A stretch of 64,000 bases of DNA from Anaerocaecibacter muris (GCF_943192945.1 NZ_CALPCE010000001.1:336107-400106); one strand, 5' to 3'. Positions 47,301-55,993 are shown, numbered from the stretch's first letter. Numbers and translations: made by a program. The notes: generated by a model not told the origin, from the sequence alone.

Positions 47301-48105
47301 CGCGGTGGATTATGCGACCTTTGCGGGCGATTACGGATTTTTCGACGAGTTTGCGGAATATATGCCGCGGCGCGTAGGCGGAAGAAAGATCACTGTCAAG
47401 TCCACCGTTGCGGAACACTGTATGCGCGCTTTGGACGCAAACGCCGCTCAACGCGAATTTGTGTACGACAAAAACGTGCGCGGCATTTTCGACTGTAAAG
47501 TGTATTCGGAGCTGTTGCGGTTTTTTGCCGATCTTTCAAATGTTTCGCCCGAACGTAAAGATCGTTACGTCGCGTTACTCGGCAAGGTCGCCGCGACGTA
47601 TGCGGACGAAATCGATAAGTTGAAGCGACGCTCGCTCTACGCGTTGAATTCGTTTCGAGCGACGTTTACTTGCGCGCGGTTGCTGTTTGACGCGGGCGAA
47701 TACGACAAGGCGTATAATCTGTTGCGGTTTAACAATCCTGTTTGCGATCGCGGCACGGGTAAATATCGGCAATGTTCGTTCTTTGCCGAAAACGGTCAAA
47801 CAAGCGACGGCGCAGTTGCGGCGGCGTTGTATTATACGACGGTTACGGAGTGTTTGGCGGGGCTTAAACTACGCGACGGCAAGATAGGCTTGAATCCGCG
47901 GATCGGGGTAGACGCGCCGCATATTAGGTTGGAATTGAACACGGACGACGGGCGCGCCAATATAGACGTCGACAACACGGAACGGTACGGCGAGTGGCGG
48001 ATTAGGTTGAACCGCATAAGTTATTCTGCGGCAAACGTCGAGCTGAACGGTCGCGGCGACGCGGATATATTACTGTACAGAACAGGCGGCGACGGCGAGC
48101 AATAG
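44329..48105 (+). CDS. Reduced NdvB / GH94-like membrane protein, probably without catalytic site
   Basis: A 1258-residue protein related to cyclic beta-1,2-glucan synthases (NdvB/ChvB). Residues 1-280 match the N-terminal region (membrane helix at 3-22; GMPRLFLLCNELV, ERDLLTDMLRF). Two membrane helices follow (about 296-333). Then come parts of the GH94 half: a first beta-sandwich (about 370-600), a second (about 640-870) with GLLWSPTALPLGKG and THGFSHVMYENAYNG, and a helical barrel (about 900-1190) ending in GLKLRDGKIGLNPRIG. The glycosyltransferase domain and the glucoamylase-like domain of full-length NdvB (about 2800 residues) are missing. The catalytic GDWNDG of GH94 enzymes, expected after AEHCMRAL (about 1027-1034), is not found. 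Function unknown; it may bind or anchor a polysaccharide. Ribosome binding site weak (AAAGG). Confidence 0.68.
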   Translation: MTAFLIVTAISAAVVLVFKYAVPRRKPDFSTGERLTKRALLRVIVELSKRCAVTHSGFGISGMSVKPRRIFSAMEKELKAGATLDDWAAESYCARDLILRAHVRAKNAVRKSYSVGHVNGMPRLFLLCNELVSGTQADITAEKFNAAVIAFEQIAPLSRAERDLLTDMLRFCLCGYFYAVSVSANSRADIYTKGLTDGATGKVDLDRITHGDYVCGLICSTKVKDKATVDRLLEINGIDADGAAMARREHLATTCAAVENVISSLMMLDEIDKGRRGMSGVLPLKLPDKAVLHTYGIAPVVLIAIAAALTCLYAPSAYCAVFVVSAIVVYVRFRLPIMIDYPQYVSSRRFFRLRLSCLFKRRKKSLPAVVRKPVEAVHVGDGKYYNHTVSSEKYRIDFDNFGRIAVSKRSDCGKPYKTGFLDLLFKTPSGTLSLSAFDLTVEPHKSVYRYAAKNVEIAAEFIAPVDCACCCCKLTVINRADKDIKVDISAVYSSRDVTALEPGNADKAAVANINGGVCALTFDGAAKYDYPISEIANEHDLHLAADSEHSLIGVRSLYARGFEKRCAILSVANGSSAREVARIAAYANDDGYFDYESKRAAVFCGLRLKTRACDYTENSNEKHKHAPRIECERNGAALSNVEYVCDHALGGYLNVGACVYDMRDKKSCRSFRHDLYDGCMGATFSQNGINGLYTKITPDGITYTDERIAENVPVCVVISEDGLLWSPTALPLGKGELRATHGFSHVMYENAYNGCVSALKCYLARGKTAIVFDLTVENTANAARNIEVMFAVRPSLGAKATNDGKTVKVNDGAKSFNVVSSEHPRRCALYLEQYCSHGVINGIGDVTRAGSIVAPAVTVGVSLCSRGRSRLIFCIAATGENGISLTEMNEAAADGYLREQEQCVGKMLRVKLKSDDARLNVMHARALYQAHVYGFLKRDGLNPFDICALLSAEKYVDKQAVKNAIISLLAEQSERGEYKNDARGALYIAFAAVDYATFAGDYGFFDEFAEYMPRRVGGRKITVKSTVAEHCMRALDANAAQREFVYDKNVRGIFDCKVYSELLRFFADLSNVSPERKDRYVALLGKVAATYADEIDKLKRRSLYALNSFRATFTCARLLFDAGEYDKAYNLLRFNNPVCDRGTGKYRQCSFFAENGQTSDGAVAAALYYTTVTECLAGLKLRDGKIGLNPRIGVDAPHIRLELNTDDGRANIDVDNTERYGEWRIRLNRISYSAANVELNGRGDADILLYRTGGDGEQ

Positions 48106-48147
48106 ATTAAAAGATTATTAAAAATAGGGTGCGCGTCGTTAAAACTA

Positions 48148-48176
48148 TTGTGCATGGTTAAGGAATATGCTATAAT
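48148..48176 (+). promoter_or_regulatory. Promoter of rarA
   Basis: TTGTGC (48148-48153), 17-base spacer, perfect TATAAT (48171-48176). Only 11 bases separate the -10 box from the ATG at 48188, so the predicted leader is about 5 bases and has no Shine-Dalgarno sequence. Confidence 0.6.
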
Positions 48177-48187
48177 ACGAATATCGT

Positions 48188-49492
48188 ATGGATTTATTCG
48201 ACTTAAACGCCAATAGCGCAAGAGCAATGCCGCTTGCCGAACGCATGCGACCGCGTAAACTTTCGGAGTTCATAGGGCAAAAGCACTTGTTGCATAAAGG
48301 GTCGTTGCTTATGCGCGCGATACAAGCGGACAAACTGGGCAGTTGCATATTTTTCGGTCCGCCCGGGACGGGAAAAACGACGCTCGCCGGCATTATCGCC
48401 AATTCCACAAGCAGTGAATTTGTTAAACTCAACGCCGTGTCGTCGGGCGTGGCGGAAGCTAAAAAGGTTATAGAGGAAGCGACGGAGCGGTTGCGCGTTT
48501 TTAACAAGCGTACTTTTTTACTGTTGGACGAGTGTCACCGTTGGAGTAAGGCGCAGTCCGATTGCGTGTTGTCCGCGATAGAAACGGGCAGTATTATTTT
48601 TATAGGCTCCACTACCGAAAACCCGTTTGTGTCCATGACGCGCGCCATAGTGTCGCGTTGTAGAGTGTTCGAGCTTAAACCGCTCGAAACGTCGGACATT
48701 GTGGACGGATTGAAGCGCGCCGTCGCGAGCGAAAACGGTTTAGCCGAATACAGTTTGCGCGTGGACGACGAGGCGTATACTCATATAGCTTGGTCGGCGA
48801 ACGGGGATTTGCGCAATGCGTTTAACGCGCTCGAACTCGCAGTGCTCACAACTCCGCCCGACAGAGACGGGGTAATCGTAATAGACAAAGCGGTCGCGCA
48901 GGAATCCACACAGCGGCGCGTGCTGTCCATTGACGACAGTATGTATTACGATATGCTGTCGGCGTTTTGCAAGTCGCTTCGCGGTTGCGATCCGGACGCG
49001 GCGTTGTATTGGGCGTTTAGAATGATAGAAGCGGGTTGCGATCCGTTGTCGATATTTAGGCGATTGCTCGCGCATGCGAGCGAGGACGTGGGCGTTGCCG
49101 ATTCTTCCGCACTGTCGGTTGTGGCGTCCGCGCTCACTGCATACGAGCATATAGGTCCGCCGGAGGGGTATTTGTCGCTTGCGCACGCGATTATCAAAGT
49201 CGCGACGGCGGCGAAGTCCAATTCCGTGTACTTGGCAATGCACGCCGCGCAAAAGACGGTTAAAGAGCATGCGGACGACAAAGTGCCCGATTATCTGCGC
49301 GACAGGACGTACAAAACGCCCAACGACAGCGGCGCGTCGTACATCTATCCGCACGACTCGCAGCAGTATATAACGCAACGGTACTTGCCCGACGGCTTGC
49401 GCGACGAAAAGTTTTACTTGCCGCAGGACAACCCCAACGAACAAAAGATTAAGTCGTTTTTAGACGCTATTCGCAGGAATAAACGCAACTAA
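48188..49492 (+). CDS. rarA: Replication-associated recombination protein A (RarA/MgsA)
   Basis: RarA is an AAA+ ATPase related to clamp loaders that acts at stalled replication forks. The 434-residue protein has LAERMRPRKLSEFIGQKHLL at 16-35, Walker A GPPGTGKT at 57-64, Walker B in LLLDECHRW, and the sensor 1 IGSTTENP. The C-terminal tetramerisation domain is complete, with PPEGYLSLAHAIIKVATAAKSNS. Length is normal. Nothing indicates co-transcription with the gene before it. Confidence 0.94.
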   Translation: MDLFDLNANSARAMPLAERMRPRKLSEFIGQKHLLHKGSLLMRAIQADKLGSCIFFGPPGTGKTTLAGIIANSTSSEFVKLNAVSSGVAEAKKVIEEATERLRVFNKRTFLLLDECHRWSKAQSDCVLSAIETGSIIFIGSTTENPFVSMTRAIVSRCRVFELKPLETSDIVDGLKRAVASENGLAEYSLRVDDEAYTHIAWSANGDLRNAFNALELAVLTTPPDRDGVIVIDKAVAQESTQRRVLSIDDSMYYDMLSAFCKSLRGCDPDAALYWAFRMIEAGCDPLSIFRRLLAHASEDVGVADSSALSVVASALTAYEHIGPPEGYLSLAHAIIKVATAAKSNSVYLAMHAAQKTVKEHADDKVPDYLRDRTYKTPNDSGASYIYPHDSQQYITQRYLPDGLRDEKFYLPQDNPNEQKIKSFLDAIRRNKRN

Positions 49493-49518
49493 ATATTTAG
49501 CATTGTCGGGAGGTAGAA

Positions 49519-50250
49519 ATGCTTGAAATAAGTCATGTGTCTATGGCGTATGCCAACGGCAAAATTAAAGCCGTGGACGATTTGTCGCTTACTTTGAAAG
49601 CGGGCGAAATCTTTGGGTTTCTCGGTGCGAACGGCGCGGGAAAAACCACTACGATAAAAATGGTGACGGGTATACTTCCGATAAAATCGGGGTCTATTTC
49701 GATTTGCGGTCACGACATAACCAAAGACCCGATAGGCGCAAAACAAAACTTCGGGTTTGTGCCCGATTCGCCGATAATTTTCGATAAGTATACGGGACGC
49801 GAATACGTTGATTTTCTCGGCGATATTTACGGCGTTAGCATGGACGACCGCAAGCGCATAAGCGCCGATTTGTTAAAACGGTTTTCGCTCGAAGAAGCGT
49901 TTGACAAGCGAATTAGCGGATATTCGCACGGCATGAAACAGAAAATAGCGATAATCGGCGCGCTTATCCACAGCCCGTCGCTGTGGATATTGGACGAACC
50001 TATGATGGGGTTGGATCCGCCGTCGGCGTTTGCGCTTAAAGAGTTGATGAAAGAGCACAAGGCGCAGGGCAAAACCGTGTTTTTCTCTACGCACGTTTTG
50101 GACGTTGCCGAAAAAATATGCGACCGCGTTGCGATAATCAGCAAGGGAAAACTTGTGCTTTGCGGCGATATGGACGAATTGAAACGCGCGCAGGGCGACG
50201 AGAGTTTGGAAGAAATATTCATGTCTGTGGCGGGCGGTAGCGATGAGTAA
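49519..50250 (+). CDS. ABC transporter ATP-binding protein
   Basis: A 243-residue ABC ATPase of the exporter (ABC-2) type. Walker A GANGAGKT at 36-43, signature ISGYSHGMKQK (a variant of LSGGQ), Walker B LWILDEPMMGLDP and the H-loop STHVLD are all present. GGGAGG precedes the ATG. It overlaps the permease gene by 8 bases, so the two form one transporter. The substrate is unknown; drug, peptide or lipid export are possible. Confidence 0.92.
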   Translation: MLEISHVSMAYANGKIKAVDDLSLTLKAGEIFGFLGANGAGKTTTIKMVTGILPIKSGSISICGHDITKDPIGAKQNFGFVPDSPIIFDKYTGREYVDFLGDIYGVSMDDRKRISADLLKRFSLEEAFDKRISGYSHGMKQKIAIIGALIHSPSLWILDEPMMGLDPPSAFALKELMKEHKAQGKTVFFSTHVLDVAEKICDRVAIISKGKLVLCGDMDELKRAQGDESLEEIFMSVAGGSDE

Positions 50251-51916
50251 TTATTTGAGTGTTCTCAAAGCAATGTTCAAAAACAAATTGCGCTTTTCCG
50301 AGGGTAAATCCAAGCGAAGCGTAATAGGGTTTTTGTGCCTTATAGGCGCGTCATACGCTTTGGTTATGGCGATATTGCTTTCGGTTGTCGTAGAATTCGG
50401 GAGAATGTTCAACAATCCCCAAACACAAATAGAAATCCCTACAATGAACGTGTCGTTCTACTTTTTTATTCTGTTGACCGCGGCGGGCATTGTGCTGTTT
50501 TTCGGGATAATAAGTCTTATTACGACGCTGTATCTGTCTAAAGATACCGATTTCTATTCGGTTTTACCGATTAAGCAATCGAAGGTGTTCGCGGCTAAAC
50601 TGTCGTTTGTGTATATTTCGGAAACGGTTATCGTCGCGGCAATCGTTTTACCGATTATGATTGCGTTCGGCGCGGTGATAAAAGCATGGGCATGGTATTA
50701 CGTTATATCTTTGCTTATGCTTGCGATAATTCCCGCCATGCCGCTCGTTTTGGCGGCGATAGTTGCTATCCCGGTAATGTTTATAGCGTCCAAAGTAAAA
50801 CATCGCAGTGCGGTTGCGCTCGCGTTCTATACGCTGTTGTTTGGCGGATTTTTCGGCGCGTATTTGTATTTTGTATTTGCTTCCACCGATTCGAGCGTAT
50901 CGCCGGAGGAAATCGAAAAAGCAATGAGCGGCGCGCTCGGCATAATGTATGCTTTCTATCCGTACACCGCGCTGTCTATGTCTGTGTTTGGCGTGTCGTC
51001 TTACGGTTTGGGCGTAGGCGCGTCTACTGCGGTCAATTTGCTCATATTTATCGGAAGTTCCGCGGCGTTACTTGTTATTCTGATGCTTGCCGCGAAGTTT
51101 ATGTACACGCAATCCGTTAAAGCAAATAATCAGACGAATAACGCCACCGCGAAGAAGGGCGAGTTTAAATCGTCGAGTGCGATAAAAGCGTTGATGAAGC
51201 GCGAATATATAAGTTCGTTCCGTACCGTTCAGGTTGCGTATCAATGCTATGCCGTAATGATTTTGCCTATAATAATATCTGTAGCGTTTAGCATCGTGTT
51301 CGGTAATATGATAAAAGATATTAACAGCGTCGGAGTCGGGTTTGATACTCGGTTTTTTACGATGTGCATAATGTGCGCGCTTATGGCAATGATAGCCACT
51401 ACCGGCAATGCGGCTTCAACCACGTTCTCGCGCGAGGGCAAGGCTATATCGTCGCTTAAAATATTGCCTGTAGATATTCGCGGGATATTAAAATCAAAGC
51501 TGTTGGCGTGGATGGCGATAGGCGTGCCTGTTTCCGCGATTGCGGTGGTTATAGTTAACGTCATGAACTTCGATTTGCAGTTGACTTTATTGTCGGTGTT
51601 TTCTCTTATTCCTCTGTCGGCTGTATTTATAGTGTTCGGCGCGCTTTGGGATTTGTCAGCGCCAAAGCTGAAATGGACGGATCCGTCGCAGGCGATAAAG
51701 CACAACGGACATGTGACTATCGGTCAGTTGATTTGTATAGGGAGCGGCATGGCGGTCATGACAGTAATGTTTATTCTTTTCTTTAACGACGTGCCGATGA
51801 ATATAATTTTGCCCGTATGTTGGACGTTAATTTATGCGATTCTTGTTATTTTCGGCGTTGTTGACATATTATTATATAGGAGAGTTGACGAATACTACAA
51901 AAGAATAGAAATTTAA
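50243..51916 (+). CDS. ABC-2 type transporter permease
   Basis: A 557-residue membrane protein with about twelve hydrophobic segments in two halves separated by a polar stretch around residues 290-310 (NNQTNNATAKKGEFKSS). The second half begins ALMKREYISSFRTVQ, the cytoplasmic lead-in typical of ABC-2 permeases. It overlaps the ATPase gene and must be its partner. No extracytoplasmic binding protein is encoded nearby, which agrees with an exporter. Confidence 0.85.
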   Translation: MSNYLSVLKAMFKNKLRFSEGKSKRSVIGFLCLIGASYALVMAILLSVVVEFGRMFNNPQTQIEIPTMNVSFYFFILLTAAGIVLFFGIISLITTLYLSKDTDFYSVLPIKQSKVFAAKLSFVYISETVIVAAIVLPIMIAFGAVIKAWAWYYVISLLMLAIIPAMPLVLAAIVAIPVMFIASKVKHRSAVALAFYTLLFGGFFGAYLYFVFASTDSSVSPEEIEKAMSGALGIMYAFYPYTALSMSVFGVSSYGLGVGASTAVNLLIFIGSSAALLVILMLAAKFMYTQSVKANNQTNNATAKKGEFKSSSAIKALMKREYISSFRTVQVAYQCYAVMILPIIISVAFSIVFGNMIKDINSVGVGFDTRFFTMCIMCALMAMIATTGNAASTTFSREGKAISSLKILPVDIRGILKSKLLAWMAIGVPVSAIAVVIVNVMNFDLQLTLLSVFSLIPLSAVFIVFGALWDLSAPKLKWTDPSQAIKHNGHVTIGQLICIGSGMAVMTVMFILFFNDVPMNIILPVCWTLIYAILVIFGVVDILLYRRVDEYYKRIEI

Positions 51917-51933
51917 CCAGATAGGAGCGACGA

Positions 51934-54639
51934 TTGGAATACTTTAACAAAACGTCCGCCGAGGTTCTTGCGGATCTGTCCGTCACCGAACGCGGTTTGA
52001 CGGACGGCGATGCGGCAATGCGCCTTATTTCAAGCGGCGAGAACAAGCTCGCGAAAGCTAAAAAGCAAAGCGTTGCGGTTAAATTTTTTAAGCAGTTTAC
52101 CGACGTAATGGTAATAGTTCTTATAGCGGCGGCCATAGTTTCCGCCGTTATCGGCGTTGTCGAAAGGCAATACGAGGACTTTATCGACGTCGGTATTATA
52201 TTGTTTATAGTTTTGCTCAACGCCGTTATCGGCACTGTGCAGGAGTGTAAAGCGGAAAAAGCAATGGCGGCGCTCAAAGACATGAGCACGCCGTTTTGCA
52301 AAGTCAGGCGCGACGGCGAAATAAAAAGAATAGCAACGTCGTCGCTTGTAAAGGGCGATATTGTTTTGCTCGAAGCGGGCGACGTCGTCCCCGCCGATAT
52401 GCGGCTTATTAAGTGCATGTCGCTCAAAGCCGAAACTTCGGCATTGACGGGCGAGTCCGTTGCGGAGGAAAAACACGTTCGCCCCATTTCGGACGAGCAT
52501 GCTCAACTTGCGGACAGGCATAACATGCTGTACGGATCGAGTACTGTAACATACGGCAGGGGCGAGGGCGTTGTGACTGCTACGGGCATGAACGCGGAAA
52601 TAGGTAAGATAGCGTCCATGCTCGAAAACGGTGAAAAGACAATTACGCCGTTACAAAAAAAGCTGAACGCCGTCGGGCGGTTTATTTCCATTGCGGTGCT
52701 TGCTATCGCGGCGGCGGTGTTTGTTATGGGCATATTGAGCGCGGCGGGCACAGGTTCTGTCACTGCGGACAGCGTTATAGATTCGTTTATGACAGCCGTT
52801 GCGCTCGCGGTCGCGGCAATTCCCGAAAGTCTTACTGCGGTTATCACGATTATACTTGCGCTCGGCGTTCAACGCTTATCCAAAAAGAATGCCATTATTA
52901 AAAAGTTGCCCGCGGTCGAAACTTTGGGCAGTACGGATGTTATTTGCTCTGACAAGACGGGCACGCTCACGTTAAACAAAATGACCGTAACGCAAGCGTA
53001 TGCGGACGGCGGCTTTTCGCCAAAGCCAGACGGTGCGGCGACGGTTCGCTTGTTAAAGTGCATGTGCCTTTGCAACGACAGCGCGGTGCGGACGGATAAC
53101 GGGCGCGCCTCTATAATGGGCGACCCGACCGAAACGGCGCTCGTCAGGTATGCGGCGGACTCGGGCGTTAAAAAAACGGAACTCGATCGCGCGTGCCCGC
53201 GTATCGACGAGATCCCGTTCGATTCCGATCGCAAGCTGATGACCACCGTGCACCGCGAGCGCGACGGCGACACCGTATATACGAAAGGCGCGGCGGACGA
53301 ACTTATCAAGCGTTGCTCGTACATTTTGGACGGCGGCGCGCCGCGCCGAATAACCGAGCGCGACAAGGCGAACATCGCCGCGGCTAACAAAAAAATGGCG
53401 GACGGGGCGTTGCGCGTTCTTGCTTACGCGTACAAAAAGCGAGATAATACAGATTCGCGCACTTACGAAAGCGAATTGATTTTTATAGGGCTTACGGGCA
53501 TGATAGACCCGCCGCGCGAGGAAGTAAAAGAATCGGTGCGTCAGTGCGAAAAGGCGGGTATTCGAGTGGTCATGATAACGGGCGACAATCCCGATACGGC
53601 GTTTGCAATAGCTTCCGCGCTCGGAATTTGCAATAACAAGCGACAGACGATAACGGGTGCGGAGCTTCAAAAAATGTCGGACGACGAGCTTTTTAAGCGC
53701 GTTAAGTCGTTGCGCGTATACGCGCGCGTTTCGCCCGAACACAAGGTGCGCATAGTCAAGGCGTGGAAGTCAAACGGCATGATAGTCGCAATGACGGGCG
53801 ACGGAGTGAACGACGCGCCGAGTATAAAAGCCGCGGACATAGGCGTCGGCATGGGTATAACGGGCACGGAAGTGACCAAAGGCGCGGCGGATATGGTGCT
53901 TGCCGACGATAACTTTGCAACCATCGTTACGGCTGTCAAAGAGGGGCGCACCATATTTTCCAACATGCAAAAGACAATCCAGTATCTTTTGGCGGCGAAC
54001 CTGTCCGAAGTGCTGTCGCTGTTTTTTGCGACTATTATCTTTGCGTTCACTAAAAACGCTTACGTGTTTTTACTGCCCATACAAATACTATGGGTAAATC
54101 TTGTGACGGACAGTTTGCCCGCGCTCGCGCTCGGCGTGGAACCGCCGGAAACGGACGTCATGTCAAGTCCGCCGCGCTCTGCGGGCGACAGCCTGTTTTC
54201 GGGTGCAGTCGGCGCGAATATAATTTATCAAGGAATATTCCAAACGATAATAGTTCTCGGCGTGTTTTTGGGCTGCGCGTTCACCGGTTGGGGACACGAG
54301 GTCGGCACGACCATGGCGTTTATGACGTTGTGTCTTGTTCAGTTGTTCCACAGCTTTAACGCGCGGAGTATACTCGGCAGTGCGTTCGGCAAAAATTTCT
54401 TTAAAAACAAGCTGTTGTTTGTTTCGTTCCTTGTCGGCGGCGCGCTAACCGTCGGGCTTGCGTGCCTGCCCGCAACGCACGACATATTCGCTTTGCAATG
54501 GTTAAACGGCATGCAGTGGTTGACCGTGATATTGTGTTCCGCCGCGATTGTTCCCGCCGTGGAAGTCGTAAAACTGTTTATGCGCATGTATTTTCGCAAA
54601 AAACAAAGCGTTGTCGTAAATCTGTCCAAAGAAAAATAG
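51934..54639 (+). CDS. P-type Ca2+-transporting ATPase (P2, PMCA-like)
   Basis: A 901-residue ion pump of the cytoplasmic membrane. It has LTGES in the actuator domain, the phosphorylated Asp340 in SDKTGTLT, KGAADELIKRC in the nucleotide domain and MTGDGVNDAPS in the hinge. The Ca2+ ligands of SERCA site II can be placed: IPES in M4, N-x-x-E (NLSE) in M5, and NLVTD in M6. In M8 the SERCA glutamate is a glutamine (LVQLF), as in plasma-membrane Ca2+ pumps that move one Ca2+ per ATP. The start is a TTG with GGAG upstream. Ca2+ export is the best guess; Mn2+ is also possible. Confidence 0.88.
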   Translation: MEYFNKTSAEVLADLSVTERGLTDGDAAMRLISSGENKLAKAKKQSVAVKFFKQFTDVMVIVLIAAAIVSAVIGVVERQYEDFIDVGIILFIVLLNAVIGTVQECKAEKAMAALKDMSTPFCKVRRDGEIKRIATSSLVKGDIVLLEAGDVVPADMRLIKCMSLKAETSALTGESVAEEKHVRPISDEHAQLADRHNMLYGSSTVTYGRGEGVVTATGMNAEIGKIASMLENGEKTITPLQKKLNAVGRFISIAVLAIAAAVFVMGILSAAGTGSVTADSVIDSFMTAVALAVAAIPESLTAVITIILALGVQRLSKKNAIIKKLPAVETLGSTDVICSDKTGTLTLNKMTVTQAYADGGFSPKPDGAATVRLLKCMCLCNDSAVRTDNGRASIMGDPTETALVRYAADSGVKKTELDRACPRIDEIPFDSDRKLMTTVHRERDGDTVYTKGAADELIKRCSYILDGGAPRRITERDKANIAAANKKMADGALRVLAYAYKKRDNTDSRTYESELIFIGLTGMIDPPREEVKESVRQCEKAGIRVVMITGDNPDTAFAIASALGICNNKRQTITGAELQKMSDDELFKRVKSLRVYARVSPEHKVRIVKAWKSNGMIVAMTGDGVNDAPSIKAADIGVGMGITGTEVTKGAADMVLADDNFATIVTAVKEGRTIFSNMQKTIQYLLAANLSEVLSLFFATIIFAFTKNAYVFLLPIQILWVNLVTDSLPALALGVEPPETDVMSSPPRSAGDSLFSGAVGANIIYQGIFQTIIVLGVFLGCAFTGWGHEVGTTMAFMTLCLVQLFHSFNARSILGSAFGKNFFKNKLLFVSFLVGGALTVGLACLPATHDIFALQWLNGMQWLTVILCSAAIVPAVEVVKLFMRMYFRKKQSVVVNLSKEK

Positions 54640-54648
54640 CAAAACATA

Positions 54649-54677
54649 TTGCATTAAGTCGAATTATGTGATATAAT
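54649..54677 (+). promoter_or_regulatory. Promoter of the dCMP deaminase gene
   Basis: TTGCAT (54649-54654), 17-base spacer, perfect TATAAT (54672-54677), about 33 bases before the ATG. Confidence 0.65.
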
Positions 54678-54710
54678 ACTTTCGATATTTTTCGGAAGTG
54701 GTGTAAACTT

Positions 54711-55166
54711 ATGAATAAGTGGGATTCAAGATTTATGGGCATTGCGCATACCGTCGCAACGTGGTCGAGTTGTTTTCAGGATAACCGTCAAATCGGCGCG
54801 GTTATAGCAAAAAACAAACGCATTATGACGACGGGTTATAACGGCGCGAGCTCGGGCATAAAAAGCTGTAAAGAAAAGGGCGTGTGCTTGCGTAGGGAAC
54901 TGAATATTCCGTCGGGTACACGGCACGAACTCTGTTACGCGACACACGCGGAGCAAAACGCGATAATTCAAGCGGCGCGCATGGGTATTTGTATCGACGG
55001 CGCGACGTTGTATTGCACGCATCAGCCTTGTGCGATTTGCACTAAAATGATTATTAACAGCGGCATTGTGCGCGTTGTGTACGAAAACGGTTATCCCGAC
55101 GATTTTTCGTTGGAGTTGTTTAAAGAAGCGGGCGTGCAAATAGAAAAGTTTTCACCCGAAATTTAA
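54711..55166 (+). CDS. dCMP deaminase family protein
   Basis: A 151-residue zinc-dependent deaminase similar to ComEB-type dCMP deaminases, which make dUMP for thymidylate synthesis. The zinc and proton-shuttle residues are His79 and Glu81 in HAEQNAI and Cys107/Cys110 in PCAIC. The insertion with SCKEKGVCLRRELNIPSG is typical of the dCMP group and may bind a second zinc. GGAAGTGG lies before the ATG. Substrate by similarity only. Confidence 0.9.
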   Translation: MNKWDSRFMGIAHTVATWSSCFQDNRQIGAVIAKNKRIMTTGYNGASSGIKSCKEKGVCLRRELNIPSGTRHELCYATHAEQNAIIQAARMGICIDGATLYCTHQPCAICTKMIINSGIVRVVYENGYPDDFSLELFKEAGVQIEKFSPEI

Positions 55167-55210
55167 ACAAGTTTAATGCGTTTTTATTCGGTATCGAAAA
55201 GGAGTTAACC

Positions 55211-55801
55211 ATGGCATATTGCAAACAGTGCGGGGCGAATATCCCCGAATACGCAAAGTTCTGCCCGAAGTGCGGCATGGCTAATCCCGTCGAGGCGGTA
55301 CAGTTGGCGAGCGACGAACCGACGGTAAAACCCGTTGTGCCGCAAAGCGAGGCGACACCGCCCGTACAGCAACCCGTGCCCGCGCCGCAGTATAGCGATA
55401 ACAGCGTGCCGCCGCAACAACAGCCCGTAATTCAACAGCAAGCGCCGCAACAGCCGCCCAAGCCGTTGGATTTTACATGGTTTAACAGTCATTTCATGTT
55501 GCTGTTTGTAATCGTAGGCGTGGCGGCGTATGCTCTGTCGCAGCTCGCCGCAGTATATATAAGTATTTCGACGGGCTTTGGCATAGTTCTCGGCGTGTTT
55601 GCTATTTTATTCGCCGCGGCGACTCTTTCCGTCGCAATAGTTCGGTATGTAGCGGCAATGCGCGAAACGGCGGAACTTCGCAAAAAGTACGGTATGCGCG
55701 ACAATATTTGTCTTGCCGTCGGAATTATCGTTTTTGTATTTGTATTACTTACTTCCATAGCTTTGTTCGTCATGGGCGACATGCTTTCGAGTTTTCTTTA
55801 A
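55211..55801 (+). CDS. Zinc-ribbon membrane protein
   Basis: A 196-residue protein of unknown role. The first 25 residues form a zinc ribbon with Cys4, Cys7, Cys18 and Cys21 (CKQC, CPKC). Residues 40-85 are a Pro/Gln-rich linker. Three hydrophobic segments follow at about 94-115, 123-145 and 166-190. Such zinc-ribbon/linker/membrane proteins are frequent in Clostridia, and none of the visible motifs points to a function. AAGGAG precedes the ATG, and a terminator follows the gene. Confidence 0.75.
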   Translation: MAYCKQCGANIPEYAKFCPKCGMANPVEAVQLASDEPTVKPVVPQSEATPPVQQPVPAPQYSDNSVPPQQQPVIQQQAPQQPPKPLDFTWFNSHFMLLFVIVGVAAYALSQLAAVYISISTGFGIVLGVFAILFAAATLSVAIVRYVAAMRETAELRKKYGMRDNICLAVGIIVFVFVLLTSIALFVMGDMLSSFL

Positions 55802-55844
55802 ACCTTTCTTTAAACCGATTCGTACTATAGATTTAATCGATTAT

Positions 55845-55869
55845 AAGGACGTTTTTATAACGTCCTTTT
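55845..55869 (+). terminator. Terminator after the zinc-ribbon gene
   Basis: AAGGACGTT (55845-55853) and AACGTCCTT (55859-55867) form a 9-bp stem followed by TT (55868-55869). Confidence 0.78.
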
Positions 55870-55935
55870 GCTTTATGTTAAACGCCGGTGTAGTAGATAT
55901 TTTTAAAAATTTTTCAAAAATTTAATAAAAAAGAC

Positions 55936-55964
55936 TTGACAAGCCGATAATATAGTTATATACT
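55936..55964 (+). promoter_or_regulatory. Promoter of the ctsR-mcsA-mcsB-clpC operon
   Basis: Consensus TTGACA (55936-55941), 17-base AT-rich spacer, TATACT (55959-55964). The predicted transcription start near 55971 lies directly before the CtsR box. Confidence 0.85.
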
Positions 55965-55976
55965 GCTGTTAAGAAG

Positions 55977-55993
55977 TTTGACTATCTTTGACC
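55977..55993 (+). promoter_or_regulatory. CtsR operator (heptad direct repeat)
   Basis: TTTGACT-ATC-TTTGACC; on the other strand this is GGTCAAA-GAT-AGTCAAA, a full match to the CtsR box of two heptads with a 3-base spacer. It covers about +6 to +22 of the transcript, so CtsR binding would block the operon, with release on heat or protein stress. Confidence 0.92.
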
